Counted from the stretch's first letter, positions 8,881 through 18,574 are shown. The stretch: 64,000 nt of DNA from Candidatus Hydrogenedens sp. (GCA_035378955.1 DAOSUS010000001.1:51571-115570); one strand, 5' to 3'. Notes: generated by a model from the letters alone, not told the origin. Made by a program: numbers and translations.

Positions 8881-11391
8881 ATGAAAAAGAAACCTTCAAC
8901 AGAAAAAGAATCCCTATCAGAATTAGAAGAAGCAGAAAATTCTGAGGTAGATAATAGCGGAAGTTCCATAAATACTTCTTCCGAAAATACGCCATTTTCA
9001 TCTAAATTGTATCGTGTGCTTTCTGTTCAACCTCAACAAGGACCTCATCAATCCCTTTTCCCAGCAATATTAGAACATCTTCCCGAATGCCACATTGACC
9101 GCGTATATTCTGTAAAAGAAGTGATGGACTATATAAAGGTCTTTGTGCCGGATTGTTTGATTATTGATTGCACTCTCGGAGATGAATCCTGTCTTACATT
9201 ATGCCGGTATTGGAAAACCTCCCTAAACACTTCAAAAATCCCTATATTGCTTATTGTCAATTACGATATATCTACCTCACGTCGATGGGAATTGATGGCT
9301 GCGGGGATAGATGACTTTCTAATGTATCCTTGCGATATAACAGAATTGATAACCCGCATTCGTATCTTGCTACGAATGAAACAAGCAGAAGTGGGACTCT
9401 GGGAAACGAACCGTAGATTGATGGAACTGGCAGAAGAGCGGTCCCGTGCCTTGTTTGTATACGATTCTTTAAACCGCTTCTTATTAGATAATTGCAGTAA
9501 TCCGGTATTAATCTTTGAGCTGAACGACAATATACGGGAAAGTCGTTTCCTGGATGCCAATAATTTTGTATTTCGAATGACCGGTTTTACACGCGAAGAG
9601 TTTCTCCAACTCCGCCTTCGGGATATCATTCCTAAAAATCGCATTGATGGAATACAGGGCAGAATTGAAACTATTCTCCAACATCAGCAGGTATCTTTTG
9701 AAACTGTAATTTTAGCCAAAGACGGCAGACAAATCCCGATAGAAGTTCAAGCACAGAGTTTTAATACAGACAACCAGCCCTGCATCATCGCCATAGGACA
9801 ACCTTTAGAAGACACGCAAAGCATCACTTCAGAGCGTGTTTCTGAAAGTATTTCTCGCTATCGTATTTTAGCCGCACAAACCGGTATGATGATTTATGAC
9901 TGCAACCTCCATTCGGGTAAAGTTAAATGGGGAGGAGCCGTAACTCAGGTAACAGGCTACCTCCTGCGAGAATTAGACACAATCAATTTACAACGATGGA
10001 TGGACCATATCCATATTGAAGACCTACCGCGTGTCAAGGCACATATTGAAGTAGCAAAACAGGAGATTGGAAAATTTCGTGTAGAATACCGATTGCGACA
10101 TAAAAGTGGTGATTATCGTTATGTAGAAGACCAGGGTGTTGTCCTACCTGATGCGACAGGCGAAGCCTACAGAATATTAGGTTCCATAAAAGATATAACC
10201 ATCCAAAAACAGGAAGAAGAAGAACGCAGAAGGGCTGAACAACAGGTTCAACATTCACAGCGATTGGAAAGTTTAGGCGTTTTAGCAGGAGGAATTGCTC
10301 ACGATTTTAACAATCTGTTAGCCGTTATCATCGGTCTAACAGACATGGCCATCAATGAAGTGCCTAAAAAAACACCTCTACACGAAGACCTGAAAGAGGT
10401 ATTACAGGCGGCACATCGTGCAAAAGACCTTGTAAAGCAGATTCTAACATTTAGCCGACAAACCGGCGAAGAAAGCAGTCCTTTATATTTACATGTTATT
10501 GCACGGGAAGCCCTGAAACTCCTTAGAGCAACGACTTCACCTACCATTGATATTATTGATAATGTAGATGTTCATTCCGGAGCAATTATGGGCAATCCCT
10601 CACAAATACATCAAGTTGTAATGAATTACTGCACCAATGCCATTCAGGCAATGCCCAAAGGTGGAAAATTGGAAGTGGAAGTGAGGGATGTTACCTTAGA
10701 TAGCGATGCTTCACAAATCCATCCCAAACTAAAACCTGGAGCCTATGTAAAATTAACCGTGCGCGATAACGGACATGGGATGGAACCCCCTATTTTAGAG
10801 CGTATCTTTGACCCTTTCTTCACTACAAAAAAGCCCGGCGAAGGAACCGGTATGGGATTAGCTGTTGTGCATGGTATCGTAACGGCACACGGAGGAACTA
10901 TTATTGTAGAAAGCAAACCAGGAATGGGCTCCACTTTCTACACTTATTTCCCGCGAATTGACAATCCTATTGTTCTTGAGAAAAAGCAAGATGAAGAACC
11001 CTTAGAAGGACAAGAGCGTATCCTCTTTGTAGATGATGAAGAATCTGTTTGTAAATTAGGAAAAAGAGTACTAACCCAATGGGGATATAATGTTGAAGTA
11101 TGCCAAAATGCCTTAGCTGCTTTAGCAGTCTTTACACAAAACCCGGACCGTTTTGACCTTGTCGTAACAGACCAAGCAATGCCCAAAATGTCCGGTGAAG
11201 TTTTAGCACGATGGGTTAAAGAACTTCGTCCCGATATACCTGTAATTCTCTTCACAGGTTTCAGCGGAGAATTCTCATCCGAAGAATTATCCCGTTTAGG
11301 AATTGACGAAATCGTGATGAAGCCCATCGTAGCCCGCGACCTTGCCCGTCGAATTCGAAAAGTCTTAGACCAACAAAAGAAAACTTTCTAA
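8881..11391 (+). CDS. Hybrid sensor histidine kinase (REC-PAS-PAS-HisKA-HATPase-REC)
   Basis: A soluble sensor kinase of about 836 residues with no membrane segment. In order: receiver-like domain (about 46-168) with candidate phospho-Asp98 in LIIDCT; PAS (about 205-310); PAS fold with PAC-like end (about 328-445); a short coiled coil; HisKA with His476 in GGIAHDFNN; ATPase with N box NYCTNAIQAMPKGG, DNGHGMEP and GEGTGMGLAVVHG; and a C-terminal receiver with FVDDEES and phospho-Asp in VVTDQAMPKMSG. The H box resembles NtrB-type kinases. No separate response regulator gene is adjacent, so the output is unknown. A GTG at 8875 is an alternative start two codons upstream. The signal sensed is not evident. 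Confidence 0.88.
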   Translation: MKKKPSTEKESLSELEEAENSEVDNSGSSINTSSENTPFSSKLYRVLSVQPQQGPHQSLFPAILEHLPECHIDRVYSVKEVMDYIKVFVPDCLIIDCTLGDESCLTLCRYWKTSLNTSKIPILLIVNYDISTSRRWELMAAGIDDFLMYPCDITELITRIRILLRMKQAEVGLWETNRRLMELAEERSRALFVYDSLNRFLLDNCSNPVLIFELNDNIRESRFLDANNFVFRMTGFTREEFLQLRLRDIIPKNRIDGIQGRIETILQHQQVSFETVILAKDGRQIPIEVQAQSFNTDNQPCIIAIGQPLEDTQSITSERVSESISRYRILAAQTGMMIYDCNLHSGKVKWGGAVTQVTGYLLRELDTINLQRWMDHIHIEDLPRVKAHIEVAKQEIGKFRVEYRLRHKSGDYRYVEDQGVVLPDATGEAYRILGSIKDITIQKQEEEERRRAEQQVQHSQRLESLGVLAGGIAHDFNNLLAVIIGLTDMAINEVPKKTPLHEDLKEVLQAAHRAKDLVKQILTFSRQTGEESSPLYLHVIAREALKLLRATTSPTIDIIDNVDVHSGAIMGNPSQIHQVVMNYCTNAIQAMPKGGKLEVEVRDVTLDSDASQIHPKLKPGAYVKLTVRDNGHGMEPPILERIFDPFFTTKKPGEGTGMGLAVVHGIVTAHGGTIIVESKPGMGSTFYTYFPRIDNPIVLEKKQDEEPLEGQERILFVDDEESVCKLGKRVLTQWGYNVEVCQNALAALAVFTQNPDRFDLVVTDQAMPKMSGEVLARWVKELRPDIPVILFTGFSGEFSSEELSRLGIDEIVMKPIVARDLARRIRKVLDQQKKTF

Positions 11392-11406
11392 AATACAAAT
11401 AAAAAA

Positions 11407-11444
11407 CCCTTTGAAAAATCTTGGGGTATTAATTTTTCAAAGGG
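11407..11444 (-). terminator. Hairpin terminator between convergent genes
   Basis: A perfect 12-bp inverted repeat, CCCTTTGAAAAA (11407-11418) and TTTTTCAAAGGG (11433-11444), with a 14-base loop. On the minus strand it is followed by a run of six T (11406-11401), the form of an intrinsic terminator for the gene at 11451-11858. It lies 15 bases past the kinase stop and may also act on the plus strand. Confidence 0.8.
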
Positions 11445-11450
11445 GATTAA

Positions 11451-11858
11451 TTACACTAATATATCTAATGAATGATTGTCTTTTTCTGCCACTTTCGGGG
11501 TTTCAATTTTTACATCTTGTTCAGATGCAGGTGCTTGTTCGGATTTCTGTTCTTCCTGCTTCTTTTCTACCTTTTGCGGTAGGAGTGCTTGATTATTAGA
11601 AGGAATTACCTCAACCTCTAATGGCTTCTCTTCTTTGGGCAGAACCAATTCCCGCGGGATAAAAATGGAACCCGTTGGTATAATGGGAACAACACCTAAC
11701 CCGATGGGAAGTTCTCCCTCTTCGTAGCGGGCAGAAGTTGCATTCTCATTCTTACGGACTGCAGGTTCTTCTAATTTCTGCTCTTTTCCTGTCAGCCCGC
11801 TTACTGGCTTTACAATCCCTGTTATTATATTTTCCATCATAATGTTCATAAGCCTCAT
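11451..11858 (-). CDS. Small Pro/Glu/Lys-rich protein of unknown function
   Basis: A 135-residue protein I do not recognise. The N-terminus (MRLMNIMMENIITGIVKPVSGLTGKE) is mildly hydrophobic. The middle (IGLGVVPIIPTGSIFIPREL) is hydrophobic with prolines, and the C-terminal 60 residues are low in complexity and rich in K, E, Q and P. In-frame ATGs at codons 1, 4 and 7 are possible starts; a GAGG lies upstream of codon 4, so the true start is uncertain. Reality as a gene is supported by the strong hairpin terminator directly after its stop and by the absence of another gene here. It could be a tail-anchored or periplasmic linker-type protein, but nothing in the sequence fixes this. Confidence 0.5.
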   Translation of the reverse strand: MRLMNIMMENIITGIVKPVSGLTGKEQKLEEPAVRKNENATSARYEEGELPIGLGVVPIIPTGSIFIPRELVLPKEEKPLEVEVIPSNNQALLPQKVEKKQEEQKSEQAPASEQDVKIETPKVAEKDNHSLDILV

Positions 11859-12032
11859 CCTTGAGTTTTCTACATATCCTTCATCTATTTTATCGGCATA
11901 ATTTATATAAACTTTAGCAAAATTTTTATAATTCCATATAATAATTGTTTTTAGTAAAACTTTTTTCTTTTAAATCGTTTATAATAGGTGTAGACAAAGA
12001 ACAATTAAAAAAATATATGCTGGCACTTAATT

Positions 12033-12521
12033 ATGTCTGTAGATTTAAGAAAATATGTAAAACCAACTACTGTTTGTGTATATCGTGAGCCTCTCTCTAA
12101 ACATTCTGTAATCGAAAAGATAGCAGAACTCGCCTCTATCGGTAGTGAAAACTCTGAAACATTAAAACATTTTATCGCTGGAGCTTTACAGGCACGCGAG
12201 ATGTTAGGTTCAACCGCATTGACCCGTGGGCTTGCCCTGCCCCATTGTAGAGTGGAGGGTATTAACGATTTCATTGTAGGTATACTTGTTTCACCCGAAG
12301 GCGTCGCTTATGGCTCTCTTGATGGAAAATTGAGCCGAGTATTTTTTTTCATCATCGCTCCAAAAGAAAATGTAGAAGAACATCTAAATATTATGTCCGA
12401 GATTGGTGCTTTTCTTAACAAAGAAGAAAATATCATATCGTTAGCGGAAAGCAGAGACAGTGAGACCCTGTATCAGAAATTTTTAAAACTCTGGGAAAAG
12501 TATACCGAAAATCTCATTTAA
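12033..12521 (+). CDS. PTS EIIA domain protein, PtsN/fructose type
   Basis: A 162-residue single-domain protein of the PTS_EIIA_2 family. The phosphoacceptor is probably His71 in RGLALPHCRVEG, matching the family's PHG/PHxR pattern. It ends with the usual amphipathic helices. Such domains act as phosphorylation-dependent regulators (PtsN) or as transport components. No EI, HPr, EIIB or EIIC gene is in the window, which favours a regulatory role, but that is inference. The next gene, a TMTC-like glycosyltransferase, begins two bases after its stop, so the two are probably co-transcribed. A TATAAT hexamer lies at 11980-11985, without a clear -35. Confidence 0.85.
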   Translation: MSVDLRKYVKPTTVCVYREPLSKHSVIEKIAELASIGSENSETLKHFIAGALQAREMLGSTALTRGLALPHCRVEGINDFIVGILVSPEGVAYGSLDGKLSRVFFFIIAPKENVEEHLNIMSEIGAFLNKEENIISLAESRDSETLYQKFLKLWEKYTENLI

Positions 12522-12523
12522 AG

Positions 12524-14188
12524 ATGACTATGGATTGCGATTCAAATTCATGTAGCATCCAGAAAGATGTAGGCATAATTTCGGGTATCAAATCCCTGAT
12601 GACACATCCCCATTCAAAATGTCCTACATGGAATGCTTTTCTGATTGCAATTGTTATATCTGTATTTGGGCAGGTAGTATATTTTGATTTTATCTATTAT
12701 GATGATTATCTGTATACTGTCGCCAAAGCGGAAAAGGGAAGTGTATGGACATACTCTTTTTTATCGTGGGCTATGACCTCCACTGATGATGGTTTCTGGG
12801 CACCTATAACAAAAATATCTCATAGAATAGACACACATTTATTTGGTAATAAAGCAGGTGGACACCATGCGATAAATATTTTAATTCATATTATTAACTC
12901 ACTCCTTTTGTGGAGATTTCTTTGTAAAATTACTGGGGACAGATTCGTGCAATTCCTATCTGTTTGCCTGTTCGCTATCCATCCAATGCGTGTAGAGACC
13001 GTATCATGGATAGCCAGCAGAAAAGACCTACTCTGCACTCTCTTTCTTCTTCTCATGTTGTTGGAATACATTAATTGGATAGAGACAAGAAAAAAGAAAT
13101 TTTACCTGCTTTCTTTCCTTTTCTTTCTTTGTTCTGCTATGTCCAAACCTATAAGTATGGTTTTCCCTTTGTTTCTTCCTGTTATAGATTTCATGTTATT
13201 AAAGAAAGAAAATTTCCCTCTTATAAAAAAACTTCTATCTTATGTCCCCTTTTTTGTTTTTTCTTTATTCCTTATATTTATAACCATCCATTCGGAGCAG
13301 GAAGCAATTATACCTGTATCTATAACTATAAAAGAAAAAGTATCACGGATAATTGTTTCTTTATCTCTTTATTTCATCCTTACCTTTTTCCCTACAACTT
13401 TGCACATCCCTTATGGAGCCGAATATTACCCTTTTTTTGGTTATACCAAAGGTATTCCTGTATATGATAGGCTTGACATTGTTATAGTCTCTGCAATTGT
13501 AGTTTTGCTTTTCATTTCGACCTGGATTTTGATAAGAAAACAATACAAGAAAAACCTACTTTCACTTGCTTTTTTCTTATTGCCTCTGGTTCCTGTGATT
13601 GGATTTATTCCATTCGGAGACCATCTTATAGCAGACCGTTTTACATATATACCGCATATAGGCTTGTGTATATTAATCTGCACATTTCTATCCGAAGTTA
13701 AAATGAAAACCTATAAAATATCCAATATTATTTTGACCCTGATAGTTATCGTCTTTTCCGTGATTTCTATATCTTATGCTTCTGTATGGGAAAATAGTGA
13801 AAAACTTTTCAGAACTACTTTGAAGTATGAACCCAATAGCTATATAGCACTTTGTAATTTAGGTAGTTCATTAGTTAAACAGGGACGATATGTAGAAGCC
13901 ATTCCACACCTACAAAAGGCGATAGAAATTTATCCTTTAAGAGCAGGGCCCTATAATGACCTTGCATCTTCCTATCTTTACTTAGGCAGATATAATGCGG
14001 CTCTTTCTCTATTCGAAAAATCACTGCAAATCTCTAATCAAGACCCAGAAATATATAGTAATATTGCTTTTCTCTTCTACAAAATGGACAATTATGAAAT
14101 GTCAAAGGAGTATGCAGAAAAAGCCTTAAAAATGAACGCAGAACTGGTAAATGCAAAGAAGATACTTGAATTGCTAAAAAACAGGTGA
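12524..14188 (+). CDS. TMTC-like membrane O-mannosyltransferase with C-terminal TPRs
   Basis: A 554-residue integral membrane protein with about ten hydrophobic segments followed by a soluble tail of TPR repeats (about residues 425-554; GSSLVKQGRYVEAIPHLQKA, then LYLGRYNAALSLFEKSLQ). The N-terminal DFIYYDDY, with two acidic residues after the first membrane helix, and the conserved segment HPMRVETVSWIASRKDLL are typical of the TMTC/PMT-type GT-C enzymes, which transfer a sugar from a polyprenyl phosphate to proteins at the membrane. The acceptor is unknown. It follows the EIIA gene immediately and runs convergent to the PIG-L gene, with 27 bases between stops. GT-C assignment is good; sugar specificity is inferred from the family only. 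Confidence 0.78.
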   Translation: MTMDCDSNSCSIQKDVGIISGIKSLMTHPHSKCPTWNAFLIAIVISVFGQVVYFDFIYYDDYLYTVAKAEKGSVWTYSFLSWAMTSTDDGFWAPITKISHRIDTHLFGNKAGGHHAINILIHIINSLLLWRFLCKITGDRFVQFLSVCLFAIHPMRVETVSWIASRKDLLCTLFLLLMLLEYINWIETRKKKFYLLSFLFFLCSAMSKPISMVFPLFLPVIDFMLLKKENFPLIKKLLSYVPFFVFSLFLIFITIHSEQEAIIPVSITIKEKVSRIIVSLSLYFILTFFPTTLHIPYGAEYYPFFGYTKGIPVYDRLDIVIVSAIVVLLFISTWILIRKQYKKNLLSLAFFLLPLVPVIGFIPFGDHLIADRFTYIPHIGLCILICTFLSEVKMKTYKISNIILTLIVIVFSVISISYASVWENSEKLFRTTLKYEPNSYIALCNLGSSLVKQGRYVEAIPHLQKAIEIYPLRAGPYNDLASSYLYLGRYNAALSLFEKSLQISNQDPEIYSNIAFLFYKMDNYEMSKEYAEKALKMNAELVNAKKILELLKNR

Positions 14189-14215
14189 GTTTAGTAATTT
14201 ACTTTCTTTCTTCTT

Positions 14216-15031
14216 CTACACATTTATCGGCGGAAATTCCGGCTTTATTATTTCCTGACCCAATACCATCTCTATCATTCCAAACTTTTCATAGCGGAAC
14301 TGTTCTGCGTGCTTATAACCAGGAACTTTCCCCTTCTCTGCGGTATAGTCCTTTACTGCATTTGCAATGATTTGATTTCTTACATCTCTATCTACATTCG
14401 CAAAACCTGATATATCAATACCTAATGTTTCCGCCTCCAACTTTATTGAATCAAATGTAAGTTCCATTTGTGTTTCGTGCTTTAACAAAGATTCTATTTT
14501 CTTATCAATACTATCTGTAATATCAACAAAGGTAAATGCATTCTCTGGCTTTTTAGCAAACCAATACGCTTCCGAAACAAAATGAGGTGGATAAATTCCT
14601 GGTGTCCCAAAGTTTGGATTGCTACTAAAAGATATAGCCTCGTATGTTGCCATTGCTGTAACTCTATGATCTGGATGGTCCTCTCCAGCAGCAAAAGGGT
14701 CCCAACTTAAAACTATATTCGCTTTTACTTCCCTTATCATATCTATAATAATATTTCTTATATGTTTTCTTGGTATATCTTCCAATTCTCCATCTATAAA
14801 ATTACCAAACCTTACCTCCCTTAACCCAAGCACCTTACCTGCTTCAATCGCCTCCTCCTTTGACCTAATAATAATCTCACTTTCCTTTAATGTATATGTT
14901 CCCTTCCTATTGTCTGTTAATATGAGTTCATAAGCAGGAAAATTGTACTCCTTCATCCATCTATACACCGTCCCTGCACACATAAACTCCATATCATCTC
15001 CGTGAGCAACAACAACAAGAACCGTTTTCAT
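14216..15031 (-). CDS. PIG-L (LmbE-like) zinc-dependent deacetylase
   Basis: The 271-residue protein has the LmbE/PIG-L fold with the N-terminal metal motif AHGDD (residues 9-13; most members have AHPDD, so Pro is Gly here) and the second motif EDHPDHR. Family members remove N-acetyl groups from GlcNAc-type sugars, e.g. in bacillithiol and glycan synthesis. The start is set at the ATG at 15031 because AGAAGG lies ten bases upstream; an in-frame TTG nine bases earlier is only one base from that site. The context (dnaN upstream, a glycosyltransferase convergent) does not reveal the substrate. Confidence 0.82.
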   Translation of the reverse strand: MKTVLVVVAHGDDMEFMCAGTVYRWMKEYNFPAYELILTDNRKGTYTLKESEIIIRSKEEAIEAGKVLGLREVRFGNFIDGELEDIPRKHIRNIIIDMIREVKANIVLSWDPFAAGEDHPDHRVTAMATYEAISFSSNPNFGTPGIYPPHFVSEAYWFAKKPENAFTFVDITDSIDKKIESLLKHETQMELTFDSIKLEAETLGIDISGFANVDRDVRNQIIANAVKDYTAEKGKVPGYKHAEQFRYEKFGMIEMVLGQEIIKPEFPPINV

Positions 15032-15040
15032 ATCTGCCAA

Positions 15041-15227
15041 ACCTTCTTTTCAATTAAATTATTAACAATTTTTCCACAAACACTGTTAATAAATCAAAAA
15101 ACAATCAAAAAATCATCTACAATATGCATAAATAAAGACTTATAAATAAAAAACTTAACTAAAATAAGTAGAGATTTTAATAAAGAAACAAATAAAACTA
15201 ACTTTATTCACAAGTTTTCCACAAATA
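15041..15227. other. AT-rich gap downstream of dnaN with DnaA-box-like sites (candidate origin part)
   Basis: This very AT-rich 187-base gap holds three 9-mers fitting the DnaA-box consensus TTWTNCACA, all on the plus strand: TTTTCCACA (15070-15078), TTATTCACA (15204-15212) and TTTTCCACA (15215-15223), the last two separated by only two bases. A run of A/T between them could serve as an unwinding region. DnaA boxes beside dnaN mark replication origins in several bacteria. No dnaA gene is in the window, so origin function is an inference. Confidence 0.4.
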
Positions 15228-16334
15228 CTATAATTTCACAGGCATTATAATATTTATATATCTCTCATCTCCTTCCGCCTCAGGAGTTAATGGCTTTATA
15301 ACACAAGGACTACCTCCATCTTTCATAGACATTACTAATTTATCTGATGTTATATGGTCAACAATATCTACCAAATATTCAATGTTAAATCCTGTTTTAA
15401 CTTCATCTCCTTCATATTCAACTTCTACTGTATCTGAAAATTCACCAACTTCTGGATTTTGAACCTCTATATCCATACGACCTTTCTGGACAAGAACCTT
15501 CACAGACATAAACTTCATCGCTTCCGCCCTCCTCAAAACGGATTTCCACTCCTCCGCCTTTATTATTACATGCTTACTATAATCCCTTGGTATAACAACT
15601 TCATAATTCGGGAATGTCCCTTCTATCAAACTACTTGTTAACCTTGTTTTATTAAACACAAATGATACCCTTGATTCACCATCAAACACCTTTATATCTC
15701 CTGTCCCATCCATCTGGCTCATTAGTTCCTTCACCGTCCTCTCCGGTATCGTTATACGAACATTCCTTTTTACAGGTACACATTCCCTTTCTCTCCTAAG
15801 ACTCATTCTCTTCCCATCCGTTGCAACCACAGTAAGATTTCCACCATTTATCTCAAACAAAACCCCTGTCAACGCATATCTTGATTCCTCAGTACACACT
15901 GCAAACGCTACCTTACGAAACATATCCAACAACAATGACTCCGAAATAACTATAGGTTCCACATCATCTACAAACATTACAGGTGGAAATTCATCGGGAG
16001 GCATTGTTACATATTTCACTTCTGTCCGACCACTCTTAACTACTACTGAAGTTTCACTCATAGATTTAATAATCACATCACCTTTTGGTAAATTAGAAAG
16101 CAAATTCGAAAATAGATGAGCCCTTAATGTAACCCTTCCTTCTTCTTCTATCTCACATTCATCTAACTCTTGCTCAATAGTCATCCGTAAATCTGTGCTT
16201 GTTAATTTTAATAAACCATCTTCTGCAGTTATTAAAATAGAAGATAGAATTGGTAATGATGATTTTGCAGGAACTGCGTTTCTCACCTTTGATAATGCTT
16301 CATTTAATTTTTCCTGTTTTACTGTTATTTTCAT
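15228..16334 (-). CDS. dnaN: DNA polymerase III beta subunit (sliding clamp)
   Basis: The 368-residue protein is full length for the bacterial clamp. It has the three repeated clamp domains: the N-terminal MKITVKQEKLNEALSKVRNAV, central VATDGKRMSLRR with the conserved ATDGHR-like motif, and a C-terminal end YINIIMPVKL corresponding to the usual MP(M/V)R(L/I) signature. It loads onto DNA as a ring and tethers the replicative polymerase. A strong ribosome-binding site (GGAGGA, 5 bases before ATG) fixes the start. It is not next to dnaA or recF here; its neighbours on the same strand are the PIL-B/GspE-type ATPase upstream and the PIG-L deacetylase downstream. Both flanking gaps carry DnaA-box-like sites. 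Confidence 0.97.
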   Translation of the reverse strand: MKITVKQEKLNEALSKVRNAVPAKSSLPILSSILITAEDGLLKLTSTDLRMTIEQELDECEIEEEGRVTLRAHLFSNLLSNLPKGDVIIKSMSETSVVVKSGRTEVKYVTMPPDEFPPVMFVDDVEPIVISESLLLDMFRKVAFAVCTEESRYALTGVLFEINGGNLTVVATDGKRMSLRRERECVPVKRNVRITIPERTVKELMSQMDGTGDIKVFDGESRVSFVFNKTRLTSSLIEGTFPNYEVVIPRDYSKHVIIKAEEWKSVLRRAEAMKFMSVKVLVQKGRMDIEVQNPEVGEFSDTVEVEYEGDEVKTGFNIEYLVDIVDHITSDKLVMSMKDGGSPCVIKPLTPEAEGDERYINIIMPVKL

Positions 16335-16609
16335 ATTTTTCCTCCAACAGTTACTTTCTTCTTCTTACTTCTTATTATATTTAAAAATATCGTAGTAGTA
16401 ACAGTAGTATATGTTTATTTATGGATAACTATAAAAGATTATCCTTTTTTCATATTCAAAAGCAACTTTTTATTGTTGATATGTTATGAATTTTTTTGTT
16501 GATAAATTTATCTTTTCCACAAAAGTAAAAAATAAAAAATTTTCATGTTAGTATTTTGTTAATAAAAATAAAAAAATTCACAAGAAAGTAACAACTTTTC
16601 CATAGTAAA
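16335..16609. other. AT-rich gap upstream of dnaN (candidate origin part and dnaN promoter region)
   Basis: A 275-base gap of extreme A/T content between the pilB-like stop and the dnaN start. It contains one exact TTTTCCACA (16513-16521) and looser relatives (TTATGGATAA near 16415, AATTCACAA near 16575). It must hold the dnaN promoter unless dnaN is read through from the upstream ATPase gene. Together with the downstream gap it forms the candidate origin; alone it shows no other gene or clear hairpin. Confidence 0.35.
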
Positions 16610-18574
16610 TTATAGCCTTACAACTCTTAAAAATTCTTCAGGCGTAACAATACCTTCTTTAATTTTTTCTCTACAATGGTCTGCCATTGTTTTCATTTTT
16701 GCCGTTTGTGCAATAACTTCAGGAGTAGCACCTTCTGCAATTAACTTCCTAATTTGTGGTGTAATTTCTAATATTTCAAAAATCCCCGTTCTTCCTTTAT
16801 ATCCAGTGTGATAACAATTATTACATCCCTTACCGTGATACAAAGTTTTCACAGTTGTAGGCAATCCAACTTCTTTAAGTATGGAAGTGCTTGGTTTATA
16901 GGGAACTTTGCATTCTTCATAAATCTTCCTGACCAACCTTTGGGCAATAACTGCTGTTAATGCACTTGAAATGAGGTAGGAAGGTATCCCCATATTCCTT
17001 AACGTATTAATAGCATCAGGTGCATCGTTAGTATGAAGCGTGCTGAATACAAGATGCCCTGTCATTGCAGCTCTTATGGCTATGTGTGCTGTTTCCGTAT
17101 CGCGTATTTCTCCCACGAGGATAACATCTACATCCTGTCTCAAAGCGGCTCTTAAAGTATTCGCAAATGTAACATTAATATCTGGGTCTATCTGAACCTG
17201 ATTAATGCCAGATAACTGATATTCTACAGGGTCTTCCAGAGTAACGATACTTTCAGTCATAACATTCTTCTGGTTTAGCGCCGCATAGAGGGTTGTTGTT
17301 TTACCGCTCCCCGTAGGTCCTGTGACAAGTATCATGCCATAAGGTTGTGCAATAAGTTTTATAAGGCGGCTTTGTTCTTTCTCCGATATACCCAAGTCGC
17401 CAATCCCTGATAAAACAGCCGATTGGTCTAACAATCGCAATACAACACGCTCACCTAAAAATGTAGGTAATGTTGCAACTCTTATATCCAGTTCTCTTCC
17501 TTCAACTTCAAGGTTCATGTGTCCATCCTGTGGATGTCTTGTTTCTGTTATGTCAAGGTCAGAAAGTATTTTTACACGGGATACAACGGCGTTTTGCATA
17601 GAAGGAGGAATGCTCATAACATCGTGTAATATACCATCAATACGATAACGAACACGCATTTCGGGCTCCTGAGGGTCAAGATGAATATCCGTTGCCCCTG
17701 CTTTCACCGCACCTTCAAGAATTGTTTTCACCGTATTAATAGCAGATGTCCCGGATGCTTCTTTCGCTATCTGCTCAAATCTTTTATCTACTTCATTGCT
17801 TTTCACCTCAACCTTCTTTACTTTCACATCAGCATCCATAGCCTTATCCTTTCTCTTGGGTTCTTCTACTTTCTCCACTCTTTTTACTTCTTTCATTACA
17901 GGCTTCACATCTACATTATTGTTTTCATTAACCGATGTTATTCCTCGATACCACTTTTCTATAACAGCCGTCATATCCTCAACCGCTGTTAACATAGGGT
18001 AAATTCGTTTTCCGGTGAGTACAGATAAGTCCTTTGTCTTTTGAACATTCTGTGGTGTAGAGATAAGAACGCTCACTTTATCTCCTTCAACATATATAGG
18101 AAGTACTTGATAACGACGAGCCAGAGCCTCTGAAATCGTGTTCAATGCGGCAGGGTCTGGTTTTACCGTTCGTATATCCACATATTCAAGATTATGTTGT
18201 TTTGCAAGTGTTTTGCTTATATCTTCTCTGGTGACATACCCAAGTTCGAGAAGAATATTTCCTAACAAACGGTTCGTTCGCTTCTGCACCCGAAGTGCTT
18301 CCTCTAACTGCCCTTTTGTAATTACACCATCATCAAGAAGAGCCATACCTAAAGATTTATGCTTTTCTTGTGTATCCTTCGAATGCCATTCATAGCGGAG
18401 GACATCCTCAATAACCGAGAAGGTAACCTTTCCCATCTGAATAAGTTGTTTATGCCAGGGAACACCGCTGGTCTTTTCTCGTTCACGGACCCTTTCTAAC
18501 TCCTCCTGAGTGATATACTCACCTTTTACAAGACCTTCTGCTATCCTGTTTTCGTTGTTTCTTTCATCGGACAT
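16610..18574 (-). CDS. Type IV pilus / type II secretion assembly ATPase (PilB/GspE)
   Basis: A hexameric ATPase that drives pilin or pseudopilin assembly at the inner membrane. N-terminal MshEN-type segments (about residues 8-220) carry the repeated LGxxLLxxGxIT-like pattern. A K/E/V-rich linker follows (about 225-270) and then the ATPase core: Walker A GPTGSGKTT near residue 419, the Asp box LEDPVEYQ, Walker B region DVILVGEIRD and the His box STLHTND. The zinc site has GCNNC intact but the first pair is YEEC, so one of the usual four cysteines is missing. I start at the ATG at 18574 (MSDERNN), which has GGGAGCAGGA just upstream, rather than ten codons earlier. No pilC, pilM or pilQ gene is nearby; a pseudopilin lies at 43 kb. 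Confidence 0.92.
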   Translation of the reverse strand: MSDERNNENRIAEGLVKGEYITQEELERVREREKTSGVPWHKQLIQMGKVTFSVIEDVLRYEWHSKDTQEKHKSLGMALLDDGVITKGQLEEALRVQKRTNRLLGNILLELGYVTREDISKTLAKQHNLEYVDIRTVKPDPAALNTISEALARRYQVLPIYVEGDKVSVLISTPQNVQKTKDLSVLTGKRIYPMLTAVEDMTAVIEKWYRGITSVNENNNVDVKPVMKEVKRVEKVEEPKRKDKAMDADVKVKKVEVKSNEVDKRFEQIAKEASGTSAINTVKTILEGAVKAGATDIHLDPQEPEMRVRYRIDGILHDVMSIPPSMQNAVVSRVKILSDLDITETRHPQDGHMNLEVEGRELDIRVATLPTFLGERVVLRLLDQSAVLSGIGDLGISEKEQSRLIKLIAQPYGMILVTGPTGSGKTTTLYAALNQKNVMTESIVTLEDPVEYQLSGINQVQIDPDINVTFANTLRAALRQDVDVILVGEIRDTETAHIAIRAAMTGHLVFSTLHTNDAPDAINTLRNMGIPSYLISSALTAVIAQRLVRKIYEECKVPYKPSTSILKEVGLPTTVKTLYHGKGCNNCYHTGYKGRTGIFEILEITPQIRKLIAEGATPEVIAQTAKMKTMADHCREKIKEGIVTPEEFLRVVRL

